From contig JAVEDP010000039.1 in NCBI GenBank assembly GCA_030841085.1, positions 36,959-100,958 of the forward strand: 64,000 nucleotides of DNA, written 5' to 3'. Positions 62,056 to 64,000 of this stretch are shown here, one piece after another. The notes under the pieces are model-generated. The model saw nothing but the letters and a program-made list of their open reading frames with translations, was not told where the DNA came from and searched no databases. Position numbers and translations under genes: made by a program. This DNA is from Pyrinomonadaceae bacterium (GTDB taxonomy: Bacteria; Acidobacteriota; Blastocatellia; Pyrinomonadales; Pyrinomonadaceae). Every line of letters starts with the position of its first letter. Position 1 is the stretch's first letter.

Positions 62056-63766
62056 GCTTGTACGCCACAATCGCTTCCATCGCCGGGTCGCGATTGGCGC
62101 GATAGGCGGCGAAAGTTGGCGGCGTGTAAATCTGCGGCGCGACCCAGGTGCGATAGTCAAACGGCCACGAACTTTGCCAGTACAAATCCGAAACGTTAAC
62201 CAAGACCTTGCTGTAAGGAAGCGTGAACGGCGTTTCTTCGCCAACAAAGTTGGGCCGTGACCCGGTTGGTTCACCAACGAAGATCGCTTTCGTGTGGCGC
62301 TCAAGAAATGTGGTTGTGTTCTGCGCGGCTGAAAATGTCCGGCGGCCAATGATGACGAAGAGCTTACCTTTTTGATTCACCTTGTCTGTCTTGATCAAGC
62401 TATAGAGCAGCGGCGGGGCGAGCAACGTGTTTCCGCCGTTGTTCCAACGCATGTCGATCACCAGTTTGTCCACGTCGTGCTCATTAATAAATTTGAATAG
62501 TCGTTCGGTAAATGCCGCCAGCGATTCCTTTGTGTCATCCAGGACGCCGTTGAACTGGAAGTAAACTATTTTCTGCGGCTCGAGATACTCAAACCAATAG
62601 AGTGTTTTCGTGTTTTTCAAATAGAGAGGAAGCGGCGACGGCAACGTCTGCGCGAACGTTATCCATTCGTCGGGAAAATGGTTCCAGATGACGCTGTTCG
62701 CATGCGTCGCATCGGTTTCGACGTTAACGACTCGATCGGTTCCCTTAACATCGCGCAGGCGCAGATCTATCTTCTTAATGTCTGAAACCAAACCCAGCGC
62801 ACTGAGCAGAGGCAAACTGCGCATGTGATAGGGCGCCAGTTGGCTGGGCCACAGTTCGTTGTCGCGGCTTATCACGCTGTCAAGCGCTTTCATAACCTCA
62901 TCGACGCTACGCGCGCCAAACTGCAGGACCTGTGAACCGAACAACTCCTTATACTTTGGATCGCCCCCGGTGATGTAAAGCCCTTCCTTGAATAGAAAGA
63001 ATTGCAGCGGCAGTGCCTGCGCGTAATCAGGTTGCTGCGGTGGTAGCAATAAACCGGTGTGGCCGTCGCCGATCGAGCGCATCAGTCTCATAATCTCGAC
63101 AACCATTTGCGGATCGGTAAGTTTTCCAATGCGATTGGCTAGATTGGTTACCGCGTCGTGAAACTCCGCCTTGGTTGTCGTGCGAAAGACTCCATACGCA
63201 AAACCCTTGCGGTCGACTTCCTGTTCGAGCAGCGCGAGGTCATAACGCCAACCTTGCTCGCGCGTCATCTGGCTAACGTCATCGAGTCCAACGAGTTTCA
63301 AGAAGCGCGGATTGTCGTGAAGCGTTTGCAGGTCGGAATCCGTTTGCGCATTCTCAAGACGACGAAAGCCGAGCGCGAACGCTTTCTCAAGCCAGTTCAG
63401 CGCCGACTGTTTGTCTCCAAGCAACGCATAACAGCAGGCAATGTTGTAGGCCTGATTACCGGGCACGCCGGCGCCAAGTTCTAGTGCTTTTTGATAAGCG
63501 GAAATCGCCTGTTTGTATTCCTTGTTTCGGTAAAGGGATTGCGCATACTGTTCCCAAAACCTGGCATTGACCGGGTTCTCAGCAACGACGCCGGCCCAAT
63601 AACCCGCCGCCGCTTTCCAGTCTTTTTGTGTCGTGGTGCTCTCTGCGCTTTTCAGTGTTTCTTGAAACGACGACGCCGCCGGCTGTTGCGCGTGCGTCAC
63701 CAGAAAGCAGAGCGCGATCAATGCGGCAGTGTTCACAAGGAGCGGAAAGCGAGATCGAATTTTCAT
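62051..63766 (-). CDS. Secreted TPR plus S41-type peptidase
   Basis: 571 residues. Signal peptide (residues 1-26, cut near THAQ). Tetratricopeptide repeats about 35-165 (AAAGYWAGVVAENPVNARFWEQYAQSLYRNKEYKQAISAYQKALELG ... AYNIACCYALLGDKQSALNWLEKAF). A C-terminal domain about 190-560 resembles the S41/tail-specific protease family: a tail-type core, DVDKLVIDMRWNNGGNTLL, then the nucleophile region IGRRTFSAAQNTTTFLERHTKAIFVGEPTGSRPN with the Ser in FSAAQNT. The lysine partner cannot be placed with certainty. Probably a periplasmic protease. The start is ATG 63766. Confidence 0.87.
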   Translation of the reverse strand: MKIRSRFPLLVNTAALIALCFLVTHAQQPAASSFQETLKSAESTTTQKDWKAAAGYWAGVVAENPVNARFWEQYAQSLYRNKEYKQAISAYQKALELGAGVPGNQAYNIACCYALLGDKQSALNWLEKAFALGFRRLENAQTDSDLQTLHDNPRFLKLVGLDDVSQMTREQGWRYDLALLEQEVDRKGFAYGVFRTTTKAEFHDAVTNLANRIGKLTDPQMVVEIMRLMRSIGDGHTGLLLPPQQPDYAQALPLQFFLFKEGLYITGGDPKYKELFGSQVLQFGARSVDEVMKALDSVISRDNELWPSQLAPYHMRSLPLLSALGLVSDIKKIDLRLRDVKGTDRVVNVETDATHANSVIWNHFPDEWITFAQTLPSPLPLYLKNTKTLYWFEYLEPQKIVYFQFNGVLDDTKESLAAFTERLFKFINEHDVDKLVIDMRWNNGGNTLLAPPLLYSLIKTDKVNQKGKLFVIIGRRTFSAAQNTTTFLERHTKAIFVGEPTGSRPNFVGEETPFTLPYSKVLVNVSDLYWQSSWPFDYRTWVAPQIYTPPTFAAYRANRDPAMEAIVAYKQ

Positions 63767-63838
63767 GGGTGGTTCTCCGGAATTATGGATATGCTTGTGT
63801 TGTAAACACCGCCGCGCAGTTTTTCAGGACAGAGAATC

Positions 63839-64000
63839 TAGTAGTGGTTTCAAACAATGATTCAAGGTACTTGAGATATCAGGTCGGGAAGGGTGGCTTG
63901 CCCCCGCTCTGCTGGAATGGCATTCAACGAAAGCAGGGCAAGCCACCCTTCCCAACCAGATATCTCAAGTACCTTGAATCATTGTTTGAAAACACTACTA
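63839..64000. repeat. 162-nt near-perfect hairpin element (MITE-like)
   Basis: Left arm 63839-63903 and right arm 63936-64000, each 65 nt, match with only three mismatches; the loop is 32 nt. The outer ends read TAGTAGTG ... CACTACTA. The element contains no open frame of note and coincides with the end of the window, so the flank on the right cannot be seen. It may be a miniature inverted-repeat element whose transposase lies elsewhere. Confidence 0.85.

Noticed and set aside
1..64000. tRNA, rRNA, tmRNA or SRP RNA genes
   Set aside because: No cloverleaf with a conserved GGTTCGANTCC arm or other conserved RNA core was seen on either strand.

Overview
The window looks like a chromosomal segment of an Acidobacteriota bacterium, most likely of the Blastocatellia/Pyrinomonadales type. 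This is an inference from gene content: a futalosine menaquinone pathway (mqnA, mqnC), a complete mreBCD-mrdA-rodA cell-shape cluster, an S46 dipeptidyl-peptidase, FecR and DUF4388 proteins, a PilT ATPase, and intergenic DNA very rich in short repeats. No rRNA, tRNA, CRISPR array or transposase is visible.

Layout. 1-10.5 kb: 3' part of the visible leuS on the minus strand (it runs off the left edge), a BrnT/BrnA toxin-antitoxin pair, endonuclease IV, an M19 dipeptidase, ilvE, pilT, an S23-type four-helix-bundle gene and a candidate PD-(D/E)XK nuclease. 10.9-20 kb: thiolase, a secreted protein of unknown function, a PpiD/SurA-type foldase, TerC, a FecR/FnIII protein and a GAF-GGDEF diguanylate cyclase. 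20.2-26.1 kb: mreB, mreC, mreD, mrdA, rodA, which together form the elongasome. 27-30.9 kb: an RNase E/G homologue with a large insertion, and an alpha/beta hydrolase. 30.9-37 kb: a zinc metallopeptidase, a HAD phosphatase, mqnC, mqnA, a cyclase-family hydrolase, an alkyltransferase-like DNA repair protein, a YbjQ protein and a thioesterase. 37-46.4 kb: a second diguanylate cyclase, an asymmetric heterodimeric ABC exporter with a small membrane protein between its subunits, a Q-rich secreted protein and a pRiA4b ORF-3-like protein. 46.4-56.6 kb: a visibly AT-richer accessory block with two decayed gene tails, a GAF-SpoIIE phosphatase, a membrane-anchored PBP1 receptor with an OmpA-like tail, a four-TM protein fused to a complete class-V PLP enzyme, and an MmeI-like single-chain restriction-modification enzyme. 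56.8-64 kb: a DUF4388 protein, a response regulator, an S46 peptidase, a second four-helix-bundle gene, a TPR-S41 peptidase and a 162-nt near-perfect hairpin element.

The two most unusual signals are these. (1) The phosphatase / PBP1-OmpA receptor / membrane PLP-enzyme trio beside a restriction-modification gene has the makings of an uncharacterised envelope-sensing or defence cassette. (2) A pervasive system of 7-nt tandem repeats sits between genes. Each locus uses its own heptamer word, and at many loci the array occurs as an inverted pair that could fold into a hairpin. Such pairs flank both four-helix-bundle genes and the response regulator, arrays sit directly against the start codons of several cell-shape genes, and the same words have been translated into the linker of the DUF4388 protein. 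Several further dispersed palindrome families accompany them, two of which show compensatory base changes between copies.
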